From assembly GCA_018303655.1 (NCBI GenBank), contig JAGVXT010000014.1, positions 1 to 61,068 of the forward strand: DNA of 61,068 nt, given 5' to 3'. Position numbers and translations under genes: made by a program. The stretch comes from Candidatus Woesearchaeota archaeon (GTDB taxonomy: Archaea > Nanobdellota > Nanobdellia > Woesearchaeales > GW2011-AR4). Under the pieces are notes generated by a model. That model worked only from the letters and a program-made list of their open reading frames with translations, did not search any database and was not told where the DNA came from. This document shows, piece after piece, positions 49,603 through 59,025 of this stretch (within the stretch, counting starts at the first letter, position 1; the number at the start of each line of letters is the position of its first letter).

Positions 49603-50538
49603 TCAATGCGTCCAGTCCAGGACAGCTCCTTTTCCACCAGTTAACCACCTGTAGCATTCCAATGCAGCTTTTGCGCCTTCTCCTGCAGCTATGACAGTTT
49701 GCTTGAACGGAACTGGAGTTATGTCGCCGCATGCAAATATTCCAGGGCATGATGTGTTGCCCCTCTCATCAACAATAATCTCTTTTTTTTCATTGACTTT
49801 TACAAGATGCTGCACGAATGAGGTGTCAACAACATACCCAATCTCAATGAAAACCCCATCAACCTTTATCTCTCTTTTTTCTTTTGTAACAATATTCTCA
49901 ACCCCTATTCCGTCTACATTCTTGTCCCCGATCACTTTTGATGGTATGCTGTTAAGCACAAGCTCAATCTGTTCGCTGTTTTTTAATTTTTCAACTGTTG
50001 CCTCATCAGCCCTGAAGGCGTCTCTTCTATGGACAAGGTAAACCTTCTTGGCAATTGTTGCAAGCTCAAGAGCACCTTCAACAGCGCTGTTTCCGCCGCC
50101 GATTACAGCAACTTCCCTGTTTTTGTAAAGGGGAGCGTCGCAAGTCACGCAGGTTGAAACCCCCCTTCCCATGAATTTTTCCTCGCCTTCAATCCCAAGA
50201 GATTTTGGCACTTTTCCATAAGCAAGAATCAAGGCTTTGCATTCATATTCTTCGCCGTTTGCCAATCCTATTCTAAAACCATTTTCAATTTTATCAACCT
50301 TGTTGGCTTTCCCCATTATCAATTCTGCGCCAAACCCGATTGCCTCATTCTGGAACCTTTGCATTAGCTCAATCCCGCTCATTGGTCCTGTGCCGGGGTA
50401 ATTCTCAATATGGCTTGTCAGGTTCGTTTGTCCGCCTACATCAATGCTTAAAATGGCCGTTTTCAGCTTCTTCCTGCAGGTGTAAACTGCAGCTGTCAGC
50501 CCGGCAGCGCCTGCCCCTAAAATAATTACATCGTACAT
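49603..50538 (-). CDS. trxB: Thioredoxin reductase
   Basis: 311 residues. FAD site ILGAGAAGLTAAVYTCR at the start, redox pair CVTC at 130-133, NADPH site VIGGGNSAVEGAL, and GIFACGDITPVPFKQ near the end. It reduces thioredoxin-like proteins with NAD(P)H. CTTTTTAAAAC at 50561-50571 gives a leaderless start. First gene of a two-gene unit with the PfpI protein. Confidence 0.93.
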   Translation of the reverse strand: MYDVIILGAGAAGLTAAVYTCRKKLKTAILSIDVGGQTNLTSHIENYPGTGPMSGIELMQRFQNEAIGFGAELIMGKANKVDKIENGFRIGLANGEEYECKALILAYGKVPKSLGIEGEEKFMGRGVSTCVTCDAPLYKNREVAVIGGGNSAVEGALELATIAKKVYLVHRRDAFRADEATVEKLKNSEQIELVLNSIPSKVIGDKNVDGIGVENIVTKEKREIKVDGVFIEIGYVVDTSFVQHLVKVNEKKEIIVDERGNTSCPGIFACGDITPVPFKQTVIAAGEGAKAALECYRWLTGGKGAVLDWTH

Positions 50539-50594
50539 AACTTTTAGAAATTGATTTTGTTTTAAAAAGGTTGTTGTTTGGTTATTTTGGAATT

Positions 50595-51392
50595 CTATGC
50601 TTTGTCCAATGAAAGTGCAAGTTTCGCGTGCTCTTCCAGCATTAATCTTTCAGCAACGCTTAATTCTAATGGAGAAGCACTCAGGATAATATCAAGTGTC
50701 GAATTGTTCAGCATACTATCTGCATAAATTATACGCCTTCTGACTGTTCCTTCTCCTTTGCTTTGGTCATACTGCAACCCGACAAATCTTTCTACTATCT
50801 GCCCATTACCAACCATCAGAATTGATTCAGCAGAATTTATCTCGCTTAAAAATTTATCATTTAGATGTCCAAATAAAAATGGTGCATCATGGTATTGCCT
50901 CGCTTCGTCTTCCTTACCTGCAGCGGCTACAGTTTTTACAAGATAAGGGATATCTCCTTTTCCTTCGGCTATTCTCTCAAGTCTGCCGAGAAAATTATTT
51001 GGAACCTGATGAACAGAGTTGCTATCATACATCAAAGCCGTAATTTTTGCTGTTAGAGGAAATCCCAATTTTTTGAATAAATCAACTGCTTCTGCAAAAT
51101 TTAATCTTGTATCAACGGTTAAAGTGAAAAACATAGGCTCTATATGCCCTTCAAATGGCTTCATGCTGCCGTCACACATCATATATTCCCCTTTCACAAA
51201 TCTGTAGGAGTTTAGAACTAACTTCCATCTTGAATTTCCGGTTTGGCTACTTTTAGAATCCTGTTTAATAAACACAGAATATGTTCTCTTTACATAGTTA
51301 TCAGCGTGAAGCCCAAAAATACTGCTACTATCCCCCATAAAACATTGTTTTGTGCTTGTATTAATAAAAGTTGCTGTTGAATTTACTTCCAC
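50595..51392 (-). CDS. Protein of unknown function after pepA
   Basis: 265 residues if started at GTG 51392, ten bases inside the pepA end; the longer frame to 51473 overlaps pepA more. Mixed alpha/beta, no signal or span, one VDTRLNFAEAVDLFKKLGF stretch and an acidic helical end (SPLELSVAERLMLEEHAKLA). No family recognised. Translational coupling with pepA is likely. Confidence 0.6.
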   Translation of the reverse strand: MEVNSTATFINTSTKQCFMGDSSSIFGLHADNYVKRTYSVFIKQDSKSSQTGNSRWKLVLNSYRFVKGEYMMCDGSMKPFEGHIEPMFFTLTVDTRLNFAEAVDLFKKLGFPLTAKITALMYDSNSVHQVPNNFLGRLERIAEGKGDIPYLVKTVAAAGKEDEARQYHDAPFLFGHLNDKFLSEINSAESILMVGNGQIVERFVGLQYDQSKGEGTVRRRIIYADSMLNNSTLDIILSASPLELSVAERLMLEEHAKLALSLDKA

Positions 51393-52885
51393 TCCCTCAA
51401 CATTTCCATCATCAGCCTTACAGTTGCTCCAGTCGCTCCTTTTGTCAAAACTCCTTTGTCTACCTTTGACCATACTGTTGTTCCTATGTCAATATGCGCC
51501 CATGGAATGTCATTCACAAAATTCTTCAAGAATGTTGCCCCAATTATCACTCCTGCATCGCCATCATCGCTTATGTGCTTGACATCAGCAACATCGCTTT
51601 TAATGCTTTCCTCATATTCGCTCCATAGCGGAAGCTCCCACACTTTTTCAAGGCTTTTTTTTGAAGCGTTTTTGATTTTTTCAGCAACCTTTTCATCTGT
51701 GCTTAAAAAAGGCGTTCCAACATATCCCAGCACTATCATGCTAGCTCCTGTCAAGGTTGCAATATCAATGATTGCCTGCGGCTTTTGCTCTGCCGCATAT
51801 GCAAGCGCGTCAGCAAGCACAAGCCTGCCTTCCGCATCTGTGTTTCTTATTTCCACAGTCATTTTATTGTAAGCAGTCAATACATCATCAGGCCTATAGG
51901 AAGCAGCGTCTATCATATTCTCGCATAATGGAGTCACAACAATCAGATTTATGTTTAATTTTAATTTGGAACAAGCCTCAATAATATGCATTGCAGCAAC
52001 CGCTCCCCCTTTGTCGTCTTTCATGTTTAAAATGTAAGGATATGGTTTCACATTTAATCCGCCGCTGTCAAAAGTTATTCCCTTGCCAACTATAGCAATT
52101 GGCTTTTGATTTTTATCAGTCCCATAATATTCAAGAACAACAAGTCTTGGCCTGTTTATGCTGCCCTGCGCTACTCCGATAAAGCAGCCCATCTTCATTT
52201 TTTCAATCTGCTTTTCATCAAAAACCGTGCATTTCAGGTTTGATATTTTTGCAAGCCCTTTTGCATAGTCTGCAACATAAGCCGGAGTTGCAGCATTTGG
52301 CGGCGTGTTAACCAAGTCTCTTGTCTTGCTGACCGCATCGGCAACAATGGAAGCATATTTTATCTGATTTTCAAAATTTTTATTGGAATTTGCTATTATT
52401 GTTATCTCTCTGATGTTTTTTACTTCGTCTTTGTCCTTTGTCTTGTATTCATTGAATTTGTACAAGCCCATCAATGCGCTTAATGCTATTTTTTCAACCA
52501 GTTCCTCGTCATTTAATTTTGAGTTTTTGAAAGATTCAGAATAGATTCCAAAGCTTTCAGTTCCATTATCCCTTAATTTTTTTGAAGCATCTGCAATTGT
52601 ATTTGACAGAACATCAAAGTTGTATTTTTTCTCTTCACCCAAACCAACAAGAACAATGTTTTTTACGTTTTTATTTATGAATACATTTTTTACCTCGCCT
52701 TTTTCCCCCTTGAAATTGTTGTTTTTAATGCAGGATCCCATAATGTTGCCATGCTCGTTATCTAATTTTTTTAATTCAGAACTTAAACTAACTTTTTCCT
52801 TGAAAAATCCGATTAGCAATGAATCATCCTTAACTTTGCTTAGCTCAATTTTCAATGATTTCACAGAAGTAGCTGCCCTATCCAT
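51383..52885 (-). CDS. pepA: Leucyl aminopeptidase, M17 family
   Basis: 500 residues from ATG 52885 (MDRAATSVKSLKIELSKVK); a longer frame would overlap the upstream gene by 112 bases. N-terminal macro-like domain, then the catalytic domain: GKGITFDSGGLNVKP and MKDDKGGA supply Lys/Asp metal ligands, and NTDAEGRLVLADALAYA is the family signature. A two-metal exopeptidase for cytosolic peptide turnover. Confidence 0.93.
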   Translation of the reverse strand: MDRAATSVKSLKIELSKVKDDSLLIGFFKEKVSLSSELKKLDNEHGNIMGSCIKNNNFKGEKGEVKNVFINKNVKNIVLVGLGEEKKYNFDVLSNTIADASKKLRDNGTESFGIYSESFKNSKLNDEELVEKIALSALMGLYKFNEYKTKDKDEVKNIREITIIANSNKNFENQIKYASIVADAVSKTRDLVNTPPNAATPAYVADYAKGLAKISNLKCTVFDEKQIEKMKMGCFIGVAQGSINRPRLVVLEYYGTDKNQKPIAIVGKGITFDSGGLNVKPYPYILNMKDDKGGAVAAMHIIEACSKLKLNINLIVVTPLCENMIDAASYRPDDVLTAYNKMTVEIRNTDAEGRLVLADALAYAAEQKPQAIIDIATLTGASMIVLGYVGTPFLSTDEKVAEKIKNASKKSLEKVWELPLWSEYEESIKSDVADVKHISDDGDAGVIIGATFLKNFVNDIPWAHIDIGTTVWSKVDKGVLTKGATGATVRLMMEMLREWK

Positions 52886-52911
52886 AAAAGCAATGATTTT
52901 GAGGTTATTTA

Positions 52912-54420
52912 TTAATTTTTGCCTTCCGGCGCATTGGCAATTTCTTTGTTTAGCAGCATGCCAACAGCAATTGCATACATGGCTGCAAAATACCCAAAAT
53001 TCAGGTAACTGCCGGCAAAGCACAATAAAGTATTTTCTGCAGCCTGCTTGTACCCGTCATCTTTGGTCAAAAAATACAGCTTTAAGAATACAATCGCGCA
53101 AAACGAATTCTCCAAAAATTGCCTATCCCTGTCTCTTAAAGTTCCTAAGTCATCATCCTTAAGCATCCTGTCAAAAAAACCATGATTTTTCTTATCATAA
53201 AAATTTTTTAAAATGAACGCAGCTATTTCCTGTATTTTGTCAAAGTATTTTTTGCCTTTTTTTACAAAATCAATGTCTATCAAGCAATTTAAGAAATATA
53301 TATTGTCGCTTAACAAGCCATTAATGCTTTGTTTTCCGTCAAAATAGTGAAACAGGCCATTTTTATTGTCATAGCACTTGTCAAGAATAAAATTAGCTGT
53401 TTTTATTGCAAAATTTACAGCATTTTCATCATTTAAAACCATTCCAGCCTTGATGTAGGAAGAAATTATCATTGCATTCCAGTCAACGTAACTTATATGG
53501 TCGACATAAGGCTGCTTTTTATTTTTTCTTTCTTCTGGCTTTGAAAGATAAAATTCCTCATCAGCATCCTGCGAGCCGTAAAATCCGCCATTTTTCTGGT
53601 CAGATAAAAATTTGTTAATATATCCCATAGTTTCTCCAGCAATTTTTTTATATTTATCCTCTTTTGTTATCTCATAGGCAACTGCATAATTCTTCAATAA
53701 ACCTGCATTTGTGTCAAGCATTTTCTCGTAATGCGGCACTTTCCAGTCCTGGGTTACAGAGTACCTGAAAAAGCCAAAATCAGCATTGTCATAAATCCCT
53801 TCATGCATGCAGTCAAGCGTCTTCAAAGCCATGTCAAGGTATTTTTTATTCTGGGTTTTTTGATATTGCATAAATAATAAATCCAGCACTTCAGGATGCG
53901 GAAATTTCGGCTGGGTTCCAAATCCTCCATAAAACCTGTCAAAATTGTCTTCGACAGAAAGCAGAACTTCCTTTATAACATCCTCATTTACCTCTGCTTT
54001 GTTTATTGTTTGTTCATTTTTTGTTTTTTCAATTGTTTCTAAAACCCTCTGCTTAATTTCATCTTTCCTGTTTTTATATGCGCTTTTTACGGTCTCCAGC
54101 ATCAGCTTGAGCCTTTCAGGAGGGACATAGGTTTCACCGGCTATGATATAGCCGTCAGGATTAAGAAAAATTGTTGAGGGAAACCCGCCCATATTGTACC
54201 TTTCTTTTATGTCAGGCCTTTTGTCAATGTAAACTTTTATCGGCACAAAATCCTCATTTATAATATTGGCGCACTCTTCGTTAGAATATGATGTTGAGTC
54301 CATGACATGGCACCAATGGCACCATACAGCTGTTAGGTCAAGCAAAACAGGCTTGTCTTCCCGTTTTGCCTTTTCAAAAGATTCGTTGCACCACTCCAGC
54401 CAGTTTACTTTGGATTTCAT
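52912..54420 (-). CDS. DUF255/YyaL-type thioredoxin-fold protein
   Basis: 502 residues. N-terminal thioredoxin fold with WCHWCHVM (C34, C37), then GGFPSTIFLNPDG, followed by an alpha/alpha-toroid region (KVPHYEKMLDTNAGLLKNYA) as in the YyaL/spermatogenesis-associated-protein family. Biological role unknown, redox or glycan-related. Slightly shorter than typical members (~600-680). Ends upstream of pepA by 26 bases. Confidence 0.9.
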   Translation of the reverse strand: MKSKVNWLEWCNESFEKAKREDKPVLLDLTAVWCHWCHVMDSTSYSNEECANIINEDFVPIKVYIDKRPDIKERYNMGGFPSTIFLNPDGYIIAGETYVPPERLKLMLETVKSAYKNRKDEIKQRVLETIEKTKNEQTINKAEVNEDVIKEVLLSVEDNFDRFYGGFGTQPKFPHPEVLDLLFMQYQKTQNKKYLDMALKTLDCMHEGIYDNADFGFFRYSVTQDWKVPHYEKMLDTNAGLLKNYAVAYEITKEDKYKKIAGETMGYINKFLSDQKNGGFYGSQDADEEFYLSKPEERKNKKQPYVDHISYVDWNAMIISSYIKAGMVLNDENAVNFAIKTANFILDKCYDNKNGLFHYFDGKQSINGLLSDNIYFLNCLIDIDFVKKGKKYFDKIQEIAAFILKNFYDKKNHGFFDRMLKDDDLGTLRDRDRQFLENSFCAIVFLKLYFLTKDDGYKQAAENTLLCFAGSYLNFGYFAAMYAIAVGMLLNKEIANAPEGKN

Positions 54421-54825
54421 TTATTGCTCAAGGTCTATAATTGGTTTTCTGCCTGCAAATCCCGAATCTGTTTCATGCCACACCTTTACCCTTTCCTCTC
54501 CAAACTTCCAGCACAGAAGAACATCCCTGTTTTCAAATTTGCAGTAGAAATCCACCATACCCTGCTCCAAATCTTTAAGCAGGCATCTTGTTTCTTCAAG
54601 CTTCTCAAGCTCCTTATAGAATTCATAATATAATTTATGGAAATCTTTGCTTAATTTTGTGCTGGTTTCAGCAAATTCCTCGTATTCAATTTCTTCGGGA
54701 TCAATCATGACAGACGTAATATCACCTATTGCTTTTTTCAAATTCTGAAGTTTTGATAAAGATTTTTTAATTTTATGAAGTTGCTTTTGGGCTCCCTCAA
54801 CTGTAAAATATTTTTTTGACATCAT
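54421..54825 (-). CDS. DUF2203-like protein
   Basis: 134 residues from ATG 54825 (MMSKKYFTVEGAQKQLHKIK); the longer frame reaches into the shared promoter. Helical first half, then VDFYCKFENRDVLLCWKFGE and WHETDSGFAGRKPI, the DUF2203 end pattern (W...HxxxxGFxGR). Starts 1 base before the DUF255 gene's ATG in the same direction. Confidence 0.82.
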   Translation of the reverse strand: MMSKKYFTVEGAQKQLHKIKKSLSKLQNLKKAIGDITSVMIDPEEIEYEEFAETSTKLSKDFHKLYYEFYKELEKLEETRCLLKDLEQGMVDFYCKFENRDVLLCWKFGEERVKVWHETDSGFAGRKPIIDLEQ

Positions 54826-54910
54826 GACTTGGTATTTTTTGAAGTTTAAATTATTTTTGATTGTTTCATGATAAAAAGCTTTAAATACACATAACACAAT
54901 GATTAATTTG

Positions 54911-55429
54911 ATGGATATAAAAATAAAAAATTTGGTGACATTCTTTTTTACTCCTGCACTATTAGGTGCTTTTGCTTATTTTTTATCTACAAATGAATTT
55001 CTAAGTGGTGAAGTAGTGAGAAGGCAATTCGTAAACACTTATGTGTCGGTTTATGGGCTTGTGATTATGCTGCTGATTCTTATCACATCAGGATTGTTAG
55101 CTTATAGTAAAAATAAGGAATTAATGAGTTCCATTGAACCAAAAATACTGATTAAATTACTTATCCTGAATGCTATCCTTGGACTTTTTTTCTTTACACC
55201 TTATTCGTTGTCACATGCTTGGTTTCGATGGACTTTAACAAGACGTCTTGAAATACTAAATATAAATCTCCTTATATCTTTTATTCCGTCGTTAATTCTA
55301 TTGTTATTTCTTTTAAGGAAAAAATTTAGCTTTAGAAAGGATCCCTATCTGTATTTGACACTTATTTTTTGGGGTTATATAATTGCAAGTTTATTCAAAA
55401 TGGTATTCTCACTTGCCCCTGTAGAATAA
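54911..55429 (+). CDS. Four-span membrane protein of unknown function
   Basis: 172 residues from ATG 54911, about 25 bases after CTTTAAATAC (54879-54888). Four hydrophobic segments with short polar loops. The TATA region is shared with the divergent DUF2203 gene. No family recognised. Confidence 0.65.
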   Translation: MDIKIKNLVTFFFTPALLGAFAYFLSTNEFLSGEVVRRQFVNTYVSVYGLVIMLLILITSGLLAYSKNKELMSSIEPKILIKLLILNAILGLFFFTPYSLSHAWFRWTLTRRLEILNINLLISFIPSLILLLFLLRKKFSFRKDPYLYLTLIFWGYIIASLFKMVFSLAPVE

Positions 55430-55477
55430 AATCCTGTGTAACACAGATTGCTTCATGATAGAAACCTTTATATATAA

Positions 55478-55493
55478 GTTAGGTTATCCTAAC
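55478..55493. promoter_or_regulatory. Palindromic operator of the DtxR-type regulator
   Basis: GTTAGG-TTAT-CCTAAC is a perfect inverted repeat directly after the TTTATATATAAG box (55466-55477) and six bases before ATG 55499. It matches the TTAGG...CCTAA style of DtxR/IdeR/MDR1 boxes. Confidence 0.8.
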
Positions 55494-55498
55494 TTTCT

Positions 55499-55897
55499 AT
55501 GTTCACTGCAAGCAGGGAAGACTATCTAAGGGGATTGTACATTCTGGAGGAGGAAAAAGTAACGATTAAATCCATAGATTTAGCGCATTACTTAGATGTT
55601 TCAAAGCCGAGCGTCTCAGAAATGGTGAAGGAGCTCAGCAGGGAAGGCCTGATATCCCATAAAAGATATTCAAGCTTGAATTTTACGCCCAAAGGAAGAA
55701 AAATCGCAAAAAAATTAACATCGAAGCACCGGTTAATTGAATTATTTTTAAAAAAAATATTGAGAATACAGTCAAAGAGAATACATGAGGAAGCGCATCG
55801 GCTTGAGCATGCCTTTAGTGATGATTCAATAAACAGGATAAAAAAACTGCTGGGCAATCCAAAGAAGGATCCGCACGGAAAGCCGATACCTAGTTAA
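55499..55897 (+). CDS. DtxR/MntR-family metal-dependent repressor
   Basis: 132 residues. wHTH: REDYLRGLYILEEEKVTIKS and LDVSKPSVSEMVKELSREGL; dimer/metal domain with E and H ligands in KHRLIELFLKKIL, then HEEAHRLEHAFSDDSINRI and a GKPIPS end. No SH3-like third domain. It probably represses the NRAMP transporter gene 19 bases downstream when Mn or Fe is plentiful, and itself through the palindrome. Confidence 0.9.
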   Translation: MFTASREDYLRGLYILEEEKVTIKSIDLAHYLDVSKPSVSEMVKELSREGLISHKRYSSLNFTPKGRKIAKKLTSKHRLIELFLKKILRIQSKRIHEEAHRLEHAFSDDSINRIKKLLGNPKKDPHGKPIPS

Positions 55898-55916
55898 CTT
55901 CTTTATTTTTAATAAA

Positions 55917-57185
55917 ATGAAAATACTGCAAAAATTCACAAATTACTTTAAAATATTTTCTGACAGAAAGTTATGGCTTTTTATGGGCTCTGGATTGATT
56001 GTCAGCGTTGCCTACATGGACCCGGGCAACTGGGGAACTGATATTGCAGGAGGCGCTTCTTTTAATTATGATTTATTATGGGTTGTGTGGCTTGCCTCTG
56101 GCATGGCCATGCTTTTCCAGTACTTGTCAGGCAAGCTTGGAATTGCTGGCTATTCTCTTCCTGAACTGGTAAAGGAGAAATTAAAGAAAAAATGGATGGT
56201 GCTTTCTTACTGGATTTTTGCAGAGATTGTAATCTTAGCAACCGATTTAGCTGAATTTCTTGGAATTGTTGTCGCATTGAACCTGCTTTTTGGGATCCCA
56301 TTGCTTTGGGGCACCTACATTGCTGTGGCTGATGTTTTGCTTATAATATTGCTTACACAAAAAAGATTCAGGACTTTAGAGCAGTCTTTTATCATCTTTG
56401 TGTCGATAATTGGCTTAGGCTTTGTTTATGAATTATTCATTACCAAGCCGGATTTGCCGCTGATATTTGCGCATTCGGTCAGGCCAATCCTTACAAAAGA
56501 AAGCGCCTTGATTGCCGTCGGCATTATTGGCGCAACTGTCATGCCGCACGCATTATTTGTCCATTCATGGCTTATCAAGAATAAGATAATAAATGCAAAC
56601 TTTGGCAGCAAGTTCAAGACATTGAAGTACCATTTAATAGACAATGTAGTTTCTCTTACAATTGCCGGCTTTATTAATGCAGCAATCATAATAATGTCTG
56701 CAGCCGCTTTCTATAAATCAGGCATAAATGTCGGGACTCTTGACCAGGCATACAGGACTTTAATTCCATTATTCGGAAATTTTGCAGCTTTGGTTTTCGC
56801 GCTTGCCTTGCTTTCTGCAGGCATTTCTTCTTCTGTTACAGGCACTTTGGCAGGCCAGTCAGTTATGGACGGCTTAACAGGATTTAGAATAAAGCTTTGG
56901 GTTAGAAGGCTTATAACAAGGTTCATCAACGTCATACCAGTTACAATTGCAATTCTGCTTGGCATAGAGCCCTTGAAAATTCTGGTTTTCAGCCAGGTTG
57001 GATTAAGCTTGCTTATACCATTGCCTTTGATACCTTTGATTATTTACACTGCAGACAAAAGCATAATGAAAGAGCTGGTTAACAAGAAAATTACAAATGT
57101 ATTTGCAGTGATATTTGCTTTGGTTATCCTTGGATTCAATGCCTATCTCCTTTATCAGGTGTTTTTCCAGGACACTGGAATTTGA
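55917..57185 (+). CDS. NRAMP-family Mn2+/Fe2+ transporter
   Basis: 422 residues, 11 spans. Metal site in the first helix, AYMDPGNWGTDIAGGA (D-P-G-N), and in the sixth, GATVMPHALFVHSWL (M-P-H). Imports divalent metals with protons. Co-transcribed with the DtxR-type gene, which supports manganese or iron as substrate. Confidence 0.93.
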   Translation: MKILQKFTNYFKIFSDRKLWLFMGSGLIVSVAYMDPGNWGTDIAGGASFNYDLLWVVWLASGMAMLFQYLSGKLGIAGYSLPELVKEKLKKKWMVLSYWIFAEIVILATDLAEFLGIVVALNLLFGIPLLWGTYIAVADVLLIILLTQKRFRTLEQSFIIFVSIIGLGFVYELFITKPDLPLIFAHSVRPILTKESALIAVGIIGATVMPHALFVHSWLIKNKIINANFGSKFKTLKYHLIDNVVSLTIAGFINAAIIIMSAAAFYKSGINVGTLDQAYRTLIPLFGNFAALVFALALLSAGISSSVTGTLAGQSVMDGLTGFRIKLWVRRLITRFINVIPVTIAILLGIEPLKILVFSQVGLSLLIPLPLIPLIIYTADKSIMKELVNKKITNVFAVIFALVILGFNAYLLYQVFFQDTGI

Positions 57186-57221
57186 TTTTTGACGTATTTG
57201 CTATTCTAAATTGAACCAAAA

Positions 57222-57250
57222 GATATTTAAATATTAGACTATTCTAATAT
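57222..57250. promoter_or_regulatory. Promoter and palindromic operator of the ArsR gene
   Basis: GATATTTAAATATT box at 57221-57235, overlapped by the perfect inverted repeat ATATTAGA-CTAT-TCTAATAT (57231-57250), seven bases before ATG 57257. A related half-site is at 59601-59611. Confidence 0.75.
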
Positions 57251-57256
57251 GTTATT

Positions 57257-57571
57257 ATGAAGGAATTGTATAAAATCCACGCTGAAATGTGCAAGGTTTT
57301 TTCAAATTCAACTAGACTTGAAATCTTGAATCTTTTGAGAGACAAAGAAATGTCAGTAACAGAACTTATTGAAAAAACAAAATTAAGCCAGGCCAACATT
57401 TCCCAGCATTTGTCAATTATGAAGTCCAAGGGAATTGTTACATCAAACAGAATAGGCAAAAATATTTATTACAAACTTACAAATCCAAAAATCATAAAGG
57501 CATTTGACATAATAAGGGAAGTTTTAAGTGAAAGGTTAAGAAAAAATAGTAAAATTATTGGGCAGTTATGA
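57257..57571 (+). CDS. ArsR-family regulator
   Basis: 104 residues: MCKVFSNSTRLEILNLLRDK, MSVTELIEKTKLSQANISQH and LSIMKSKGIVTSNRIGKNIY form the ArsR wHTH. No obvious metal-binding Cys cluster beyond C12, so it may sense something other than soft metals. It stands alone before a membrane wHTH protein gene, two bases apart (TGATATG). Confidence 0.9.
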   Translation: MKELYKIHAEMCKVFSNSTRLEILNLLRDKEMSVTELIEKTKLSQANISQHLSIMKSKGIVTSNRIGKNIYYKLTNPKIIKAFDIIREVLSERLRKNSKIIGQL

Positions 57572-57572
57572 T

Positions 57573-58070
57573 ATGATGAATAAGCTAAATTTGAAAGAAG
57601 TCGACAATGTATCAAAAATAGTGTTAGTTATCCTAGTTGCCATAATCGGGTATTTCCTTGTATTTTTAGTTACAAACTCATTATTAATACCAAAACAAAC
57701 ACCCATGATGCGGATGATGGGCGAAGCGATGGGCACGAACATAATGAACTTTTCCACAACAAACTCAATTATAATAAATCTAATTTCATTGGTTTTTGCT
57801 GCTGGATTAGGATTTTTTGCATCACTATACCTATTTGGCCTGCAATCAAAAGATAAAGAATATAGTATCATGAAAAAGGCGCTTTCAGAGGATGAAAAAG
57901 CAATTTTAGACGAAATAAAAAAAGCAGGTGAAATAACCCAGGACTCATTAAGGTTTAGATTAGACTGGAGCAAAGCAAAAGTTTCAACCATCCTGACAAA
58001 TCTTGATAAAAGAGATTTAATACAAAGGGAAAGAATTGGGAAAACATACAATGTATATTTGCAAAGATAA
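57573..58070 (+). CDS. Membrane-bound winged-helix protein
   Basis: 165 residues. Two spans (about 15-40 and 65-90) with a Met-rich outer loop (QTPMMRMMGEAMGTNIMNF) and a cytoplasmic wHTH (LSEDEKAILDEIKKAGEITQ, WSKAKVSTILTNLDKRDLIQ). It could signal outer metal to DNA or the SHOCT proteins downstream. Known as a common but uncharacterised archaeal design. Confidence 0.75.
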   Translation: MMNKLNLKEVDNVSKIVLVILVAIIGYFLVFLVTNSLLIPKQTPMMRMMGEAMGTNIMNFSTTNSIIINLISLVFAAGLGFFASLYLFGLQSKDKEYSIMKKALSEDEKAILDEIKKAGEITQDSLRFRLDWSKAKVSTILTNLDKRDLIQRERIGKTYNVYLQR

Positions 58071-58140
58071 CGGTTTTAAACGATTTAAGTGGCAAAATAG
58101 TTATAGTTATTTTACTGCTTAGTTTATTGGTGACGTTGAA

Positions 58141-58725
58141 ATGAAAAAAATAATTTATGTTATGGCTATGATTTTATTGTTGAACCTAAGTTTAGTAAGT
58201 GCAATCACGCAACAGGAAATCGATGAAGCTAAAAAATTGATTGACTCGAAAGCGGACTGTAAGAGCTTGTCAAACTCACAACTGGAAATAATGGGCGAGT
58301 ATTACATGGAGCAGATGCATCCTGGAGAAAGCCACGAGCTTATGCACCAGATGATGGGCCTTAAGGAAGGCTCTGAAGATGAAGAGCAATTCCACATTAA
58401 TATGGCAAAAGCGATATATTGCGGCGAAGAGAATGCTTTTGGGTCTGGCGGCATGATGGGCGGAGGAATGATGAACATGATGATGGGCGGCGGTAATATG
58501 ATGGGTAACAATCCATTTGGATATGGCTATGGTTATTGGAGTTTTTGGAATATAGTCTGGTCATTATTACGGATTGGATTAATTGTTTTAGTCATATGGC
58601 TCATTTATAAGTTTATAATAAAAAAAGAGACCGAAACTCCAATCAATATTTTACAGAAAAGATATGCCAAAGGTGAGATAAACAAAAAACAATTTGAAGA
58701 GATGAAAAAGGAGATAGGAAAGTGA
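58141..58725 (+). CDS. Secreted Met/Gly-rich protein with SHOCT domain
   Basis: 194 residues. Signal-like start, a helical part with EYYMEQMHPGESHELMHQM, a Met/Gly loop (GGMMGGGMMNMMMGGGNMM), a membrane span (about 140-162) and a SHOCT end, NILQKRYAKGEINKKQFEEM. The Met and His clusters suit copper binding outside the cell. Confidence 0.82.
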   Translation: MKKIIYVMAMILLLNLSLVSAITQQEIDEAKKLIDSKADCKSLSNSQLEIMGEYYMEQMHPGESHELMHQMMGLKEGSEDEEQFHINMAKAIYCGEENAFGSGGMMGGGMMNMMMGGGNMMGNNPFGYGYGYWSFWNIVWSLLRIGLIVLVIWLIYKFIIKKETETPINILQKRYAKGEINKKQFEEMKKEIGK

Positions 58726-58730
58726 AAATT

Positions 58731-59020
58731 ATGGAAAAAAATAAAAACACATTGGTATGGATATTCATTGCCGTAATTGTTGCGCTTTTTTTCATAGGAA
58801 GCTTCGGAATGGGTGGGTATGGCCTGATGGGATTTGGAATGGGCTTTGGATTTATCTTTATGTTGCTTTTCTGGGGACTCATTATTTGGCTCATAGTTAC
58901 CTTAATCAATGCAAGCCAATCTAACAAGAATATTCATTAACCATCCTAAAGAAAAGATACGCTTCTGGGGAAATCACAAAGAAGCAGTTTGAGAAAATGA
59001 AAAAAGAATTACTTGGGTGA
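58731..59020 (+). pseudogene. SHOCT membrane protein, frameshifted before the SHOCT part
   Basis: The first frame ends at TAA 58938 after two spans; the SHOCT domain (EYSLTILKKRYASGEITKKQ, then FEKMKKELLG) follows in another frame up to TGA 59018. The shift lies between about 58905 and 58935. Compare the intact homologue at 23798-24070. The short membrane product may still be made. Confidence 0.75.
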
Positions 59021-59025
59021 GGGCT

